From assembly GCF_905372115.1 (NCBI RefSeq), contig NZ_CAJPNR010000029.1:1-24272 (forward strand): a DNA stretch of 24,272 nt. The letters run 5' to 3'. This DNA comes from an uncultured Streptococcus sp. (GTDB lineage Bacteria > Bacillota > Bacilli > Lactobacillales > Streptococcaceae). Position 1 is the stretch's first letter, and each line of letters starts with the position of its first letter. This document shows, piece after piece, positions 15,631-22,110 of this stretch. Below the pieces are notes generated by a model, which did not search any database, was not told where the DNA came from, and saw only the letters and a list, made by a program, of their open reading frames with translations. The position numbers and the translations under genes are program-made.

Positions 15631-18099
15631 ATGAAATTTTTACTCAATCACTATAAGCAGTTCTCATACCTACTAATTAGTTTTTTACTTTTAGATACAG
15701 TCGCTGTTACAACAGTCTTATTATTGGAGGAAGGCGAAGATTTGCGGAATTATCCTGCCTTGTGGCTGGCCTTTCTGATGTTGCTTCCTCTTTTGTTTGG
15801 CTTGGGCAAGCTTTTGTCTCAGCTCTTCAGCAAAAGATTCTTCCTATGGTCAGCTATTATTTATGCTCTCTATACGGGATTTTCTTACTTACTGACAGTA
15901 ACGCAGCATGTCAATGATTTTGAGTTCAAAGCAGAACGGGTTTTCAGCAATCATTTTTGGCAGCTTAACTCCCTGCCTGGCTTGCTTTTGATTTTCTTAT
16001 TTGCGTATATTTTTATCCATTTTCCAAAGCTTAAAAAACGCTTTCCAGGTAAGTTCTTGCAGGTTACTAAGAAAAATAGAGAGGTACTGGAAAATCTCTT
16101 TCTGTCCCAACTCTTCCTATTTCTTGCTTTGATGGACGATAAGATGCCGGAATTGCTGCATCACCAAAGCTATTTAGTGAATTTCCTTGAGGAAGGCAAG
16201 TTGGAAATAACGCAGAACTTTATGCTAACTTTCCTCTGCCTTATCGCACTCATCTTTATCCTGCTTTCTCTCCCTAGCTTTCTAGCTGTTAAGGGATTGC
16301 GCGATCTTGCTCAGAATAAAGCCAGTGTTTCTGTCGCTTTTGTGTTGAGTGCAGTGTTTGCTCTTGTCTTTAACTATACAATCCAAAATAGTATCCGAGG
16401 AGATGTGGTTGTTTTGGAGAGGTATCTTTTCACTGGAGCCAGTCTCTTTCAAATCATTGTCTTTTTCATGATTTTTATGGCTCTTTACCTGATTTTCAAT
16501 CATTTTCTCCTGCCAACCATGCTGATAACAGCGCTAGTGGTGATTGCCACCATAGCTAGCAGTCTGAAATTCCAGTATCGCCAAGAACCGATTTTGCCTA
16601 GCGATATGGTCTGGCTGAGAAATCCCAAGACCCTCTTTGACTTTCTCGGAGGAAATTATGGATTATATGCTATCTTGGGACTTGCTGCTCTAGGCGCTCT
16701 CTATTGGTATTTGCGCAAGAAAATCTTGCCAGGAAAGCTCATTACCGTTCTTAAATACCAGCTCCTCTTGCTAGTCCTGCCCTTGGTCTTTTTCTTGGGA
16801 GTCATGGATATATTTGCCACTAAAAAGAATGGCAAAATAGTAGAGAATATTCCAGTTATTTCAGTCTTGAATAATTACCATGACCTGACTTGGATGGGAA
16901 ATACTGTCAATTCACAGATGCGCTCTCTTTCCTTTGTCTGGTTTTCACAGATGTCGGATACAACCATGACTGAGCCACGTGGCTATTCCAAAGCAAAGAT
17001 TCAAGAGATAGAAAAGAAATACAAGGGAATTGCTGAAGCTATTAACAAAGAGCGCCAGAATAAAATCGAAGATCAAACGGTCATTTACCTTCTCAGTGAA
17101 AGTTTTTCTGACCCTGCTCGGGTTGACGGCGTTACTATGTCTGAGAATCCAATTCCTTATATTCAGGAAGTTAAAACCCGCACCACTAGTGGACTTATGA
17201 AGTCAGACGGCTATGGTGGAGGAACAGCCAACATGGAATTTCAGACCCTGACTGGTTTACCTTTTTATAATCTGTCTCCGTCTATTTCGGTTCTCTACAC
17301 TGAAATTGTCCCGAGGATGAATAGATTCCCTTCCATTAGTGATGCTTATTCATCTAAGAATCGGACAGTAATCCATCTGGCTTCTCCTAGCAATTATGCC
17401 AGAAATGTCATTTACCAGGATTTGGGATTTGATACCTTTATTCACTATGGTACCAAAGGCTTGAAAGGTGATAATATAGGTGGTAATTACAGCGATCAAA
17501 CGACTTATAATCAAGTCTTGGAGCATTTGAATGGCAAGCAGGGACAGTTTTTCTCTGTCATGACCATGCAGAACCACATGCCTTGGAGTGAGCCCAATCC
17601 TGTCTACATATCTGCCAGCTATCCTGACTTTAGCAAGGAAGGGAACGAATCTCTTTCTAGCTATGTCAGAATGCTTTACCATACAGATCAGGCGACCAAG
17701 GATTTTCTTGAGAAGCTTTCAAAGGTAGATAAAAAGGTAACAGTCGTCTTTTATGGCGATCATCTGCCAGGTCTCTATCCTCAGTCAGCCTTTAAAGAAG
17801 ATCCAGAAAGCCAATATCTGACAGATTATTTCGTTTGGAGCAATTATGAAACTCCTAAACTCGATTATCCAAGAATCAATTCTAGTGATTTCTCCGCTCT
17901 CTTACTGGAGCAGACAAATTCCAAAGTATCACCTTACTATGCTTTATTAACAGAAGTATTGCATAAGGCTAGTGTAGATAAAAAAGAATTGGACGAAGAA
18001 GCTCAAGAAATAGCAGATGATTTGAAACTGATTGAGTATGATATGGTCAGAGGCAAGGGCTACTTGTCTGATAGCTTCTTTAAGACAGCAAAATCATAA
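15631..18099 (+). CDS. gacH: GacH/SccH-type membrane glycerol-phosphate transferase (LtaS-like sulfatase fold)
   Basis: Eleven hydrophobic segments in the N-terminal half are followed by an extracellular alkaline-phosphatase/sulfatase domain. Metal and catalytic landmarks are LLSESF (first metal ligand, E), GGGTANMEF (nucleophile threonine, T532 with this start), MTMQNHMPW, and FYGDHLPGLYP (D and H ligands). S. pyogenes GacH moves sn-glycerol-1-phosphate from phosphatidylglycerol onto side-chain sugars of the group A carbohydrate; the same layout and operon position argue for that role here. A GTG at 15571 overlapping the rgpF stop would add 20 residues. I prefer ATG 15631 because it gives 822 residues and T532, close to the GacH values I recall (824 residues, T530). 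The GTG start cannot be excluded. A strong terminator follows directly. LTA synthase itself is less likely, since LtaS has only five membrane helices. Confidence 0.88.
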   Translation: MKFLLNHYKQFSYLLISFLLLDTVAVTTVLLLEEGEDLRNYPALWLAFLMLLPLLFGLGKLLSQLFSKRFFLWSAIIYALYTGFSYLLTVTQHVNDFEFKAERVFSNHFWQLNSLPGLLLIFLFAYIFIHFPKLKKRFPGKFLQVTKKNREVLENLFLSQLFLFLALMDDKMPELLHHQSYLVNFLEEGKLEITQNFMLTFLCLIALIFILLSLPSFLAVKGLRDLAQNKASVSVAFVLSAVFALVFNYTIQNSIRGDVVVLERYLFTGASLFQIIVFFMIFMALYLIFNHFLLPTMLITALVVIATIASSLKFQYRQEPILPSDMVWLRNPKTLFDFLGGNYGLYAILGLAALGALYWYLRKKILPGKLITVLKYQLLLLVLPLVFFLGVMDIFATKKNGKIVENIPVISVLNNYHDLTWMGNTVNSQMRSLSFVWFSQMSDTTMTEPRGYSKAKIQEIEKKYKGIAEAINKERQNKIEDQTVIYLLSESFSDPARVDGVTMSENPIPYIQEVKTRTTSGLMKSDGYGGGTANMEFQTLTGLPFYNLSPSISVLYTEIVPRMNRFPSISDAYSSKNRTVIHLASPSNYARNVIYQDLGFDTFIHYGTKGLKGDNIGGNYSDQTTYNQVLEHLNGKQGQFFSVMTMQNHMPWSEPNPVYISASYPDFSKEGNESLSSYVRMLYHTDQATKDFLEKLSKVDKKVTVVFYGDHLPGLYPQSAFKEDPESQYLTDYFVWSNYETPKLDYPRINSSDFSALLLEQTNSKVSPYYALLTEVLHKASVDKKELDEEAQEIADDLKLIEYDMVRGKGYLSDSFFKTAKS

Positions 18100-18101
18100 A
18101 T

Positions 18102-18140
18102 AAAAAATAGAATAGGCAAGTCTACCTGTTCTATTTTTTC
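18102..18140 (+). terminator. Intrinsic terminator of the rgp operon
   Basis: AAAAAATAGAATAGG (18102-18116) pairs with CCTGTTCTATTTTTT (18125-18139) over 15 base pairs with one G-U wobble and an 8-base loop. The A-rich 5' arm and T-rich 3' arm would let it act in both directions. It begins 3 bases after the GacH-like stop. Confidence 0.9.
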
Positions 18141-18157
18141 TTAATTTATGCTAAACT
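18129..18157 (+). promoter_or_regulatory. Possible promoter of the EbsA-like gene
   Basis: An extended -10, TGC followed by TAAACT (18152-18157), with a poor -35 (TTCTAT, 18129-18134) overlapping the terminator arm, 17 bases apart. It is the only candidate between the terminator and the gene. It would give a leader of about 14 bases, which includes the GGGGGTG ribosome site. Confidence 0.4.
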
Positions 18158-18177
18158 AGTAGTATGGGGGTGTGAGC

Positions 18178-18666
18178 ATGATAAAGATTTTCGGTAAGGT
18201 TCGCTATCACTGGCAGCCAGATGTAGCTATCCTGATAATATATTGGTCTTTATCGGTCATTCCGATTTTTGTTGGCCTGGCTTTGATGTATGAAAGCTCA
18301 CGAGTGCCGACTCTTGTTCTGTTTTCTTTCTTCTTGTTCATGGTTTTGTTGGGAATGGGAGTTCATCGTTATTTTACCATTTATGACGATGGAACCTTGC
18401 GAATTATCACAGCCAATCCCTTTACTCCGATAAAGGTCAAGATTTCAGATATTGAAAAAGTCGAAGTGACTAAGACGTCAATTACCTTATATTTTAAAGG
18501 TCAGAGCCGTAGCCGGAGTTTTTGTATGCGCAAGTGGCCTAAGAAATATTTTGTCAATGCCCTGGCCCTTAATGAGCATTTTAAGGGTGAGGTAGAATTA
18601 GTAGATAATTTTACCCATATTGACTATTTTGAAGCTTACTATGGCAGTCAGTCCAAAAAATCCTAG
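18178..18666 (+). CDS. EbsA-like small membrane protein
   Basis: A 162-residue protein. Two hydrophobic segments (about 19-40 and 47-66) form an N-terminal hairpin, and the rest is a soluble beta-rich domain (HRYFTIYDDGTLRIITANPF, then FCMRKWPKKYFVNALALNEHF) resembling a small PH-like membrane-associated fold. I believe this is the EbsA family, widespread in streptococci and enterococci and often called pore-forming without firm proof; the name is from memory of size and gene context. GTG at 18172 is in frame, but the GGGGGTG ribosome site (18165-18171) abuts it and is well spaced for ATG 18178, so I use the latter. Its stop codon shares the CTAG palindrome with the convergent ferredoxin stop. 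Function unknown. Confidence 0.7.
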   Translation: MIKIFGKVRYHWQPDVAILIIYWSLSVIPIFVGLALMYESSRVPTLVLFSFFLFMVLLGMGVHRYFTIYDDGTLRIITANPFTPIKVKISDIEKVEVTKTSITLYFKGQSRSRSFCMRKWPKKYFVNALALNEHFKGEVELVDNFTHIDYFEAYYGSQSKKS

Positions 18667-18860
18667 TCTTTCAAAAGAGCTCGGGTTGGGCAGTTTTTGA
18701 TGGCTTCCACGACATCGGGAACCTCAGTGATTTCCTTTTCTAGGAGCTGGTCGTCCTGGTAAAATTTGACGATGCCATTGTCATTATAGTCAAAAAGATC
18801 TGAGTAGGTTTGACAAAGCCCGCAGGCAATGCACCGTTCGGGAATGAGTGTTACTTTCAT
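18663..18860 (-). CDS. Ferredoxin, single [4Fe-4S] type
   Basis: A 65-residue acidic electron carrier. CIACGLC gives cysteines 10, 13 and 16, and NCPTRA gives the fourth, C57, the pattern of monocluster bacterial ferredoxins. A second cluster motif is absent. Streptococci carry one such gene with an unassigned redox partner. An in-frame ATG two codons upstream (18866) is possible. I chose 18860 because the promoter predicts transcription starting at that base and neither ATG has a Shine-Dalgarno sequence. It is the only gene on the - strand in the window. It is convergent with the EbsA-like gene (4-base overlap of the ends) and divergent from the LysM gene. Confidence 0.9.
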   Translation of the reverse strand: MKVTLIPERCIACGLCQTYSDLFDYNDNGIVKFYQDDQLLEKEITEVPDVVEAIKNCPTRALLKD

Positions 18861-18866
18861 ACCCAT

Positions 18867-18895
18867 ATTGTAATAAGATTTTAAGAAAAACTCAA
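18867..18895 (-). promoter_or_regulatory. Promoter of the ferredoxin gene
   Basis: Read on the - strand, TTGAGT (18895-18890), a 17-base spacer and TACAAT (18872-18867). With normal spacing the first transcribed base is 18860, the A of the ferredoxin ATG. The -35 touches the AAGGAGG ribosome site of the divergent LysM gene. On the + strand the same site reads TGTAAT (18869-18874), a possible overlapping -10 for that gene, though without a good -35. Confidence 0.7.
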
Positions 18896-18905
18896 GGAGG
18901 AAGTC

Positions 18906-19343
18906 ATGGAAAAAGAACCATGGGAAGAAGATGTATACGATAACGGAGAAGATAAGTTGAAACGAACTAAGAAGTTTAGCGCCTTGAATGCAGACCGCTT
19001 GTTGACCATATTAACCATTATTTTCTGTATTTTAGTGGTAGCGGTAGTGTGCTTTCTGACCTATTTGTCTACTGGCGGAAGTAATAGACAGACCCAAATG
19101 GAAGGTTTCTACGGCACTTCAGCAGCAAGTTCCAGCAGTGAAGCGTCTTCTACAGCAGAGCAGCCAGCGGCAAATACCACAGAATCCTCTGAAGGAACTC
19201 TGACTGTTCAGCCTGGTGAAGGTGAGGCGGCCATTGCAGCGCGTGCAGGTATTTCTATTGCTAAGCTTGAACAGCTTAACCCTTCTCATATGTCTACTGG
19301 TTCTTGGTATGCCAATCCAGGTGACGTTGTGAAGATTGAGTAG
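18906..19343 (+). CDS. Membrane-anchored LysM-type protein (SAG1386/EF1546 family)
   Basis: A 145-residue protein: an acidic cytosolic tail (EKEPWEEDVYDNGEDKLKR), one membrane segment at about 32-54 (LLTILTIIFCILVVAVVCFL), a Ser/Ala/Thr-rich linker at about 70-95 typical of wall-spanning regions, and a C-terminal LysM-like domain from about 97 (TVQPGEGEAAIAARAGISI, LEQLNP, NPGDVVKIE). It is expected on the outer face, touching peptidoglycan. The name SAG1386/EF1546 surface-associated family is recalled from the same architecture. AAGGAGGAAG precedes the ATG. cmk follows after 9 bases, so they share a message. Its function is unknown; the conserved link to cmk does not explain it. Confidence 0.8.
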   Translation: MEKEPWEEDVYDNGEDKLKRTKKFSALNADRLLTILTIIFCILVVAVVCFLTYLSTGGSNRQTQMEGFYGTSAASSSSEASSTAEQPAANTTESSEGTLTVQPGEGEAAIAARAGISIAKLEQLNPSHMSTGSWYANPGDVVKIE

Positions 19344-19352
19344 GAGCCAGCC

Positions 19353-20030
19353 ATGAAACAGATTCAAATTGCGATTGACGGTCCAGCTTCCAGTGGAAAA
19401 TCGACCGTTGCCAAGATTATTGCTAAGGATTTTGGCTATACTTATTTAGATACAGGAGCCATGTACCGGGCTGCAACCTATCTGGCTTTGCGGCATCATC
19501 TGACAGAAGCAGATGCCACTGAAATTGTAGACTTGCTCAATAATCATTCGGTCAGTTTTGGTCGAGCGGAAGATGGCGAGCAGCTAGTCTTTGTCGGTGA
19601 TGTGGATGTGACTCACCCGATTCGGGAAAATGAAGTTACCAATAATGTTTCCTGGGTATCAGCCATTCCTCAAGTACGTGAGAAGCTGGTGGCCTTGCAG
19701 CAGCAAATTGCAGCACAAGGAGGGATTGTCATGGATGGCCGTGACATCGGAACAGTTGTCTTGCCTCAAGCTGAGCTCAAGATTTATCTGGTAGCCTCGG
19801 TTGAAGAAAGAGCTGAGCGCCGTTACAAGGAAAATCTATCTAAAGGCATTCCAGCTGATTTGGAGAAACTGAAAGAAGAAATTGCCGAGCGGGATTATAA
19901 GGACAGTCACCGCGAGGTTTCGCCGTTGAAACCGGCAGACGATGCCATTCATTTTGATACCACGGGTGTTGGCATTTCTGAAGTTGTTGCATTTATTGAA
20001 GAAAAAGCGAAAAAAATCATTGACAAATAA
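19353..20030 (+). CDS. cmk: Cytidylate kinase
   Basis: A 225-residue NMP kinase that phosphorylates CMP and dCMP with ATP, normal length for the family. P-loop DGPASSGKST (9-18), LDTGAMYRA for the nucleotide pocket, VMDGRDIGTVVLP, and a lid region around SVEERAERRYKE are all present and intact. AGGAG just after the previous stop serves its ATG. The end of the gene carries the -35 hexamer of the infC promoter, so the operons overlap. Read-through into infC would be stopped by the leader terminator unless antitermination occurs. Confidence 0.95.
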   Translation: MKQIQIAIDGPASSGKSTVAKIIAKDFGYTYLDTGAMYRAATYLALRHHLTEADATEIVDLLNNHSVSFGRAEDGEQLVFVGDVDVTHPIRENEVTNNVSWVSAIPQVREKLVALQQQIAAQGGIVMDGRDIGTVVLPQAELKIYLVASVEERAERRYKENLSKGIPADLEKLKEEIAERDYKDSHREVSPLKPADDAIHFDTTGVGISEVVAFIEEKAKKIIDK

Positions 20031-20048
20031 AATGAAACTTGGTATGAT
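20020..20048 (+). promoter_or_regulatory. Promoter of the infC-rpmI-rplT operon
   Basis: TTGACA (20020-20025), exactly 17 bases, then TATGAT (20043-20048): a near-consensus sigma-70 promoter whose -35 lies inside the last codons of cmk. The predicted start is about 20055. Confidence 0.9.
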
Positions 20049-20054
20049 AGTAGA

Positions 20055-20200
20055 GTTGAGAAAAGCAGAAGTGAGAGCTTCTCGCCTTGCGACTAACGTT
20101 GTCTGGCTCTACAGGATTTAGTTTCAGTGATGAAATACTATCATGTAGTGCGGGTTTGCGTTAGCAGGTCCGCACTTGTTTTTCTCTAAAAATAAAAAAA
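20055..20200 (+). promoter_or_regulatory. infC leader, likely L20/IF3-type attenuator
   Basis: About 150 bases of untranslated leader lie between the promoter and the infC ribosome site. Visible elements: a hairpin AGAAG/CTTCT (around 20067-20083), a segment CTAACG at 20094-20099 with CCT nearby at 20085-20087, and the terminator hairpin. CTAACG is complementary to CGTTAG (20159-20164), which spans the loop of the terminator, so an alternative or pseudoknot pairing is possible. In Bacillus subtilis the same operon is controlled by ribosomal protein L20 binding the leader and causing termination. Whether L20 or something else acts here is inference. Confidence 0.65.
20147..20183 (+). terminator. 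Attenuator terminator in the infC leader
   Basis: A 13-bp stem: 20147-20159 (starting AGTGCGGG) pairs with 20164-20176 (ending CCGCACT), including three G-U pairs, around a GTTA tetraloop. A run TGTTTTT follows. It precedes infC rather than following a gene, so it must be bypassed or regulated for the operon to be expressed. Confidence 0.85.
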
Positions 20201-20212
20201 GAGGTGAAAACC

Positions 20213-20734
20213 ATAGCAAAACAAGACTTATTCATCAATGATGAAATTCGTGTGCGTGAAGTTCGCTTGATCGGTCTTGACGGCGAACAATTAGGTATTA
20301 AACCGCTGAGCGAAGCGCAGTCTCTTGCGGATGAAGCAAATGTCGATTTGGTCCTGATTCAGCCACAAGCTAAACCACCTGTTGCAAAAATTATGGACTA
20401 CGGTAAGTTCAAATTTGAGTACCAGAAAAAACAAAAAGAACAACGCAAGAAACAAAGTGTTGTTACTGTGAAGGAAGTCCGTCTCAGTCCAACCATCGAC
20501 AAGGGAGACTTTGACACTAAACTTCGCAACGCACGCAAGTTCCTTGAAAAAGGAAATAAAATAAAGGTATCCATTCGCTTCAAGGGTCGGATGATTACCC
20601 ACAAAGAAATCGGGGCTAAAGTTTTAGCAGATTTTGCTGAAGCGACTCAAGATGTTGCTATTATTGAGCAGAAGCCTAAGATGGATGGACGTCAGATGTT
20701 CATGCAGATGGCGCCAATTCCTGACAAAAAATAG
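20213..20734 (+). CDS. infC: Translation initiation factor IF-3
   Basis: IF-3 binds the 30S subunit and checks the start codon and tRNA pairing. The N-domain (LFINDEIRVREVRLIGLDGEQLG) is followed by the linker helix (DYGKFKFEYQKKQKEQRKKQ) and the C-domain (VVTVKEVRLSPTIDKGDFD, GRMITHKEIG). I place the start at ATA 20213, 173 residues: the AAAGAGGTGA ribosome site ends 6 bases before it, and the position aligns with the AUU start of B. subtilis IF-3 (ISKDMLVNEGIR against IAKQDLFINDEIR). An in-frame GTG at 20204 falls inside the ribosome site, so it is the weaker choice; databases may use it. A non-canonical start is the known way IF-3 limits its own synthesis. rpmI follows after 33 bases. Confidence 0.93.
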   Translation: MAKQDLFINDEIRVREVRLIGLDGEQLGIKPLSEAQSLADEANVDLVLIQPQAKPPVAKIMDYGKFKFEYQKKQKEQRKKQSVVTVKEVRLSPTIDKGDFDTKLRNARKFLEKGNKIKVSIRFKGRMITHKEIGAKVLADFAEATQDVAIIEQKPKMDGRQMFMQMAPIPDKK

Positions 20735-20767
20735 ATTGTCAGAAAGATAGAAAAAGGAGAAAACATT

Positions 20768-20968
20768 ATGCCAAAACAAAAAACACACCGCGCATCAGCT
20801 AAACGTTTCAAACGTACAGGTTCTGGTGGCTTGAAACGTTTCCGTGCTTACACTTCTCACCGTTTCCACGGAAAGACTAAGAAACAACGCCGTCATCTTC
20901 GCAAAGCAGGAATGGTGCATGCAGGAGATTTCAAACGTATCAAAGCAATGCTTACAGGTCTGAAATAA
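20768..20968 (+). CDS. rpmI: Ribosomal protein L35
   Basis: A 66-residue, strongly basic protein of the normal length, with the conserved start MPKQKTHRASAKRFKRTGSG and the typical HRFHGKTKKQRRHLRK centre. It is part of the 50S subunit. AAAAAGGAG lies 7 bases before the ATG. It sits in the standard order infC-rpmI-rplT and uses the biased codons of highly expressed genes. Confidence 0.97.
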   Translation: MPKQKTHRASAKRFKRTGSGGLKRFRAYTSHRFHGKTKKQRRHLRKAGMVHAGDFKRIKAMLTGLK

Positions 20969-21012
20969 GAACTACTGTAACGATTATCTAGGAAATATTG
21001 GAGGAAATATAA

Positions 21013-21372
21013 ATGGCACGTGTTAAAGGTGGCGTTGTATCACGCAAACGCCGTAAACGTATTTTAAAATTAGCTAAAGGTTACTATGGAGCAAAACATA
21101 TCTTGTTCCGTACTGCAAAAGAGCAAGTAATGAACTCTTACTACTATGCATACCGTGACCGTCGTCAGAAAAAACGTGACTTCCGCAAACTTTGGATCAC
21201 TCGTATCAATGCGGCAGCTCGTTTGAACGGACTTTCATACTCACAATTGATGCATGGTTTGAAATTGGCTGAGATTGAAGTTAACCGTAAAATGTTGGCT
21301 GACTTGGCTGTTAACGATGCAGCAGCTTTCACAGCTCTTGCAGACGCAGCTAAAGCTAAGCTTGGTAAATAA
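21013..21372 (+). CDS. rplT: Ribosomal protein L20
   Basis: A 119-residue 23S rRNA-binding protein, normal length, with [56 protein letters not shown] and the [11 protein letters not shown] segment of the globular domain. Needed for early 50S assembly, and in Bacillus the repressor of this operon through the leader. GGAGG precedes the ATG. A terminator follows 7 bases after the stop. Confidence 0.97.
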
Positions 21373-21379
21373 TTAAAAT

Positions 21380-21409
21380 AAGAACTGAGGATTTCCTTGG
21401 TTCTTTTTC
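21380..21409 (+). terminator. Intrinsic terminator after rplT
   Basis: AAGAACTGAGG (21380-21390) pairs with CCTTGGTTCTT (21395-21405) over 11 base pairs with two G-U wobbles, loop ATTT, followed by TTTC. Confidence 0.8.
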
Positions 21410-21510
21410 GATAACTCTTAATGATAAGTATGAAGAGAGAAATAGCCTGCTATGCCACTTATAGTATAGATAAAGTCTTGTTACTGATAAGACAGCTTTC
21501 ACGATAAATC

Positions 21511-21539
21511 TAGTTAAAAATAGGGATTTGCGATATAAT
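21511..21539 (+). promoter_or_regulatory. Probable promoter of comEB
   Basis: A perfect TATAAT at 21534-21539 with a weak -35 (TAGTTA, 21511-21516) 17 bases away. The predicted start near 21546 gives a leader of about 44 bases. The stretch 21410-21510 between terminator and promoter shows nothing else recognisable. Confidence 0.6.
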
Positions 21540-21589
21540 AGAGAAAACAGACATTTATGTAAATAAAAAATCAGTAGAATGGAGAAATT

Positions 21590-22057
21590 ATGTCAGAGAA
21601 TCGTTTAGCTTGGGATCAGTATTTTGCGGCTCAGGCGCTCTTAATCGCTAATCGCTCAACATGTAAGCGAGCCAAGGTTGGCGCTGTATTGGTCAAGGAT
21701 AATAAGGTTATTTCAACTGGTTACAATGGCTCAGTTTCAGGGACTGAGCACTGTATTGACCACGATTGTCTGGTTATTGACGGTCACTGCGTGCGGACCT
21801 TGCATGCTGAGGTCAATGCCATCTTGCAAGGAGCCGAGCGGGGGGTTCCCAAGGGCTTTACGGCTTATGTGACCCATTTTCCCTGCCTCAATTGTACCAA
21901 GCAACTGCTTCAGGTCGGCTGCAAACGGGTGGTCTATATCAACCAATATCGGATAGATGACTATGCTCAATATCTCTACAAGGAAAAAGAGGTGGAATTA
22001 GTTCATTTGCCGCTGGATGATGTCAAGAAGGCTATCGCTCAGACGGATTTGGTTTAG
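21590..22057 (+). CDS. comEB: Deoxycytidylate (dCMP) deaminase, ComEB-like
   Basis: A 155-residue zinc enzyme that converts dCMP to dUMP, supplying thymidylate synthesis. The zinc site is complete: TLHAEVNAI gives H72 and the catalytic E74, and FPCLNCTK gives C99 and C102. GYNGSVSG and EHCIDHDC are typical of the dCMP deaminase branch rather than cytidine deaminase. The name ComEB comes from the Bacillus competence operon, but no comEA or comEC gene is next to it here, and I see no late-competence combox upstream. GGAGA precedes the ATG. Confidence 0.92.
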   Translation: MSENRLAWDQYFAAQALLIANRSTCKRAKVGAVLVKDNKVISTGYNGSVSGTEHCIDHDCLVIDGHCVRTLHAEVNAILQGAERGVPKGFTAYVTHFPCLNCTKQLLQVGCKRVVYINQYRIDDYAQYLYKEKEVELVHLPLDDVKKAIAQTDLV

Positions 22058-22110
22058 GCCGAGGAGTTTATACAAAGGGCATATATTTCTAAAAAACTAG
22101 GAGGAGAGCA

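Noticed and set aside
21421..21507. Small open frame of 28 codons after rplT
   Set aside because: It has no ribosome site, lies between a terminator and the comEB promoter, and resembles nothing I know.
22058..22110. Promoter before the ABC ATPase gene (TATATT at 22082-22087)
   Set aside because: The matching -35 position reads CCGAGG, far from consensus, and the hexamer alone is common in AT-rich DNA.
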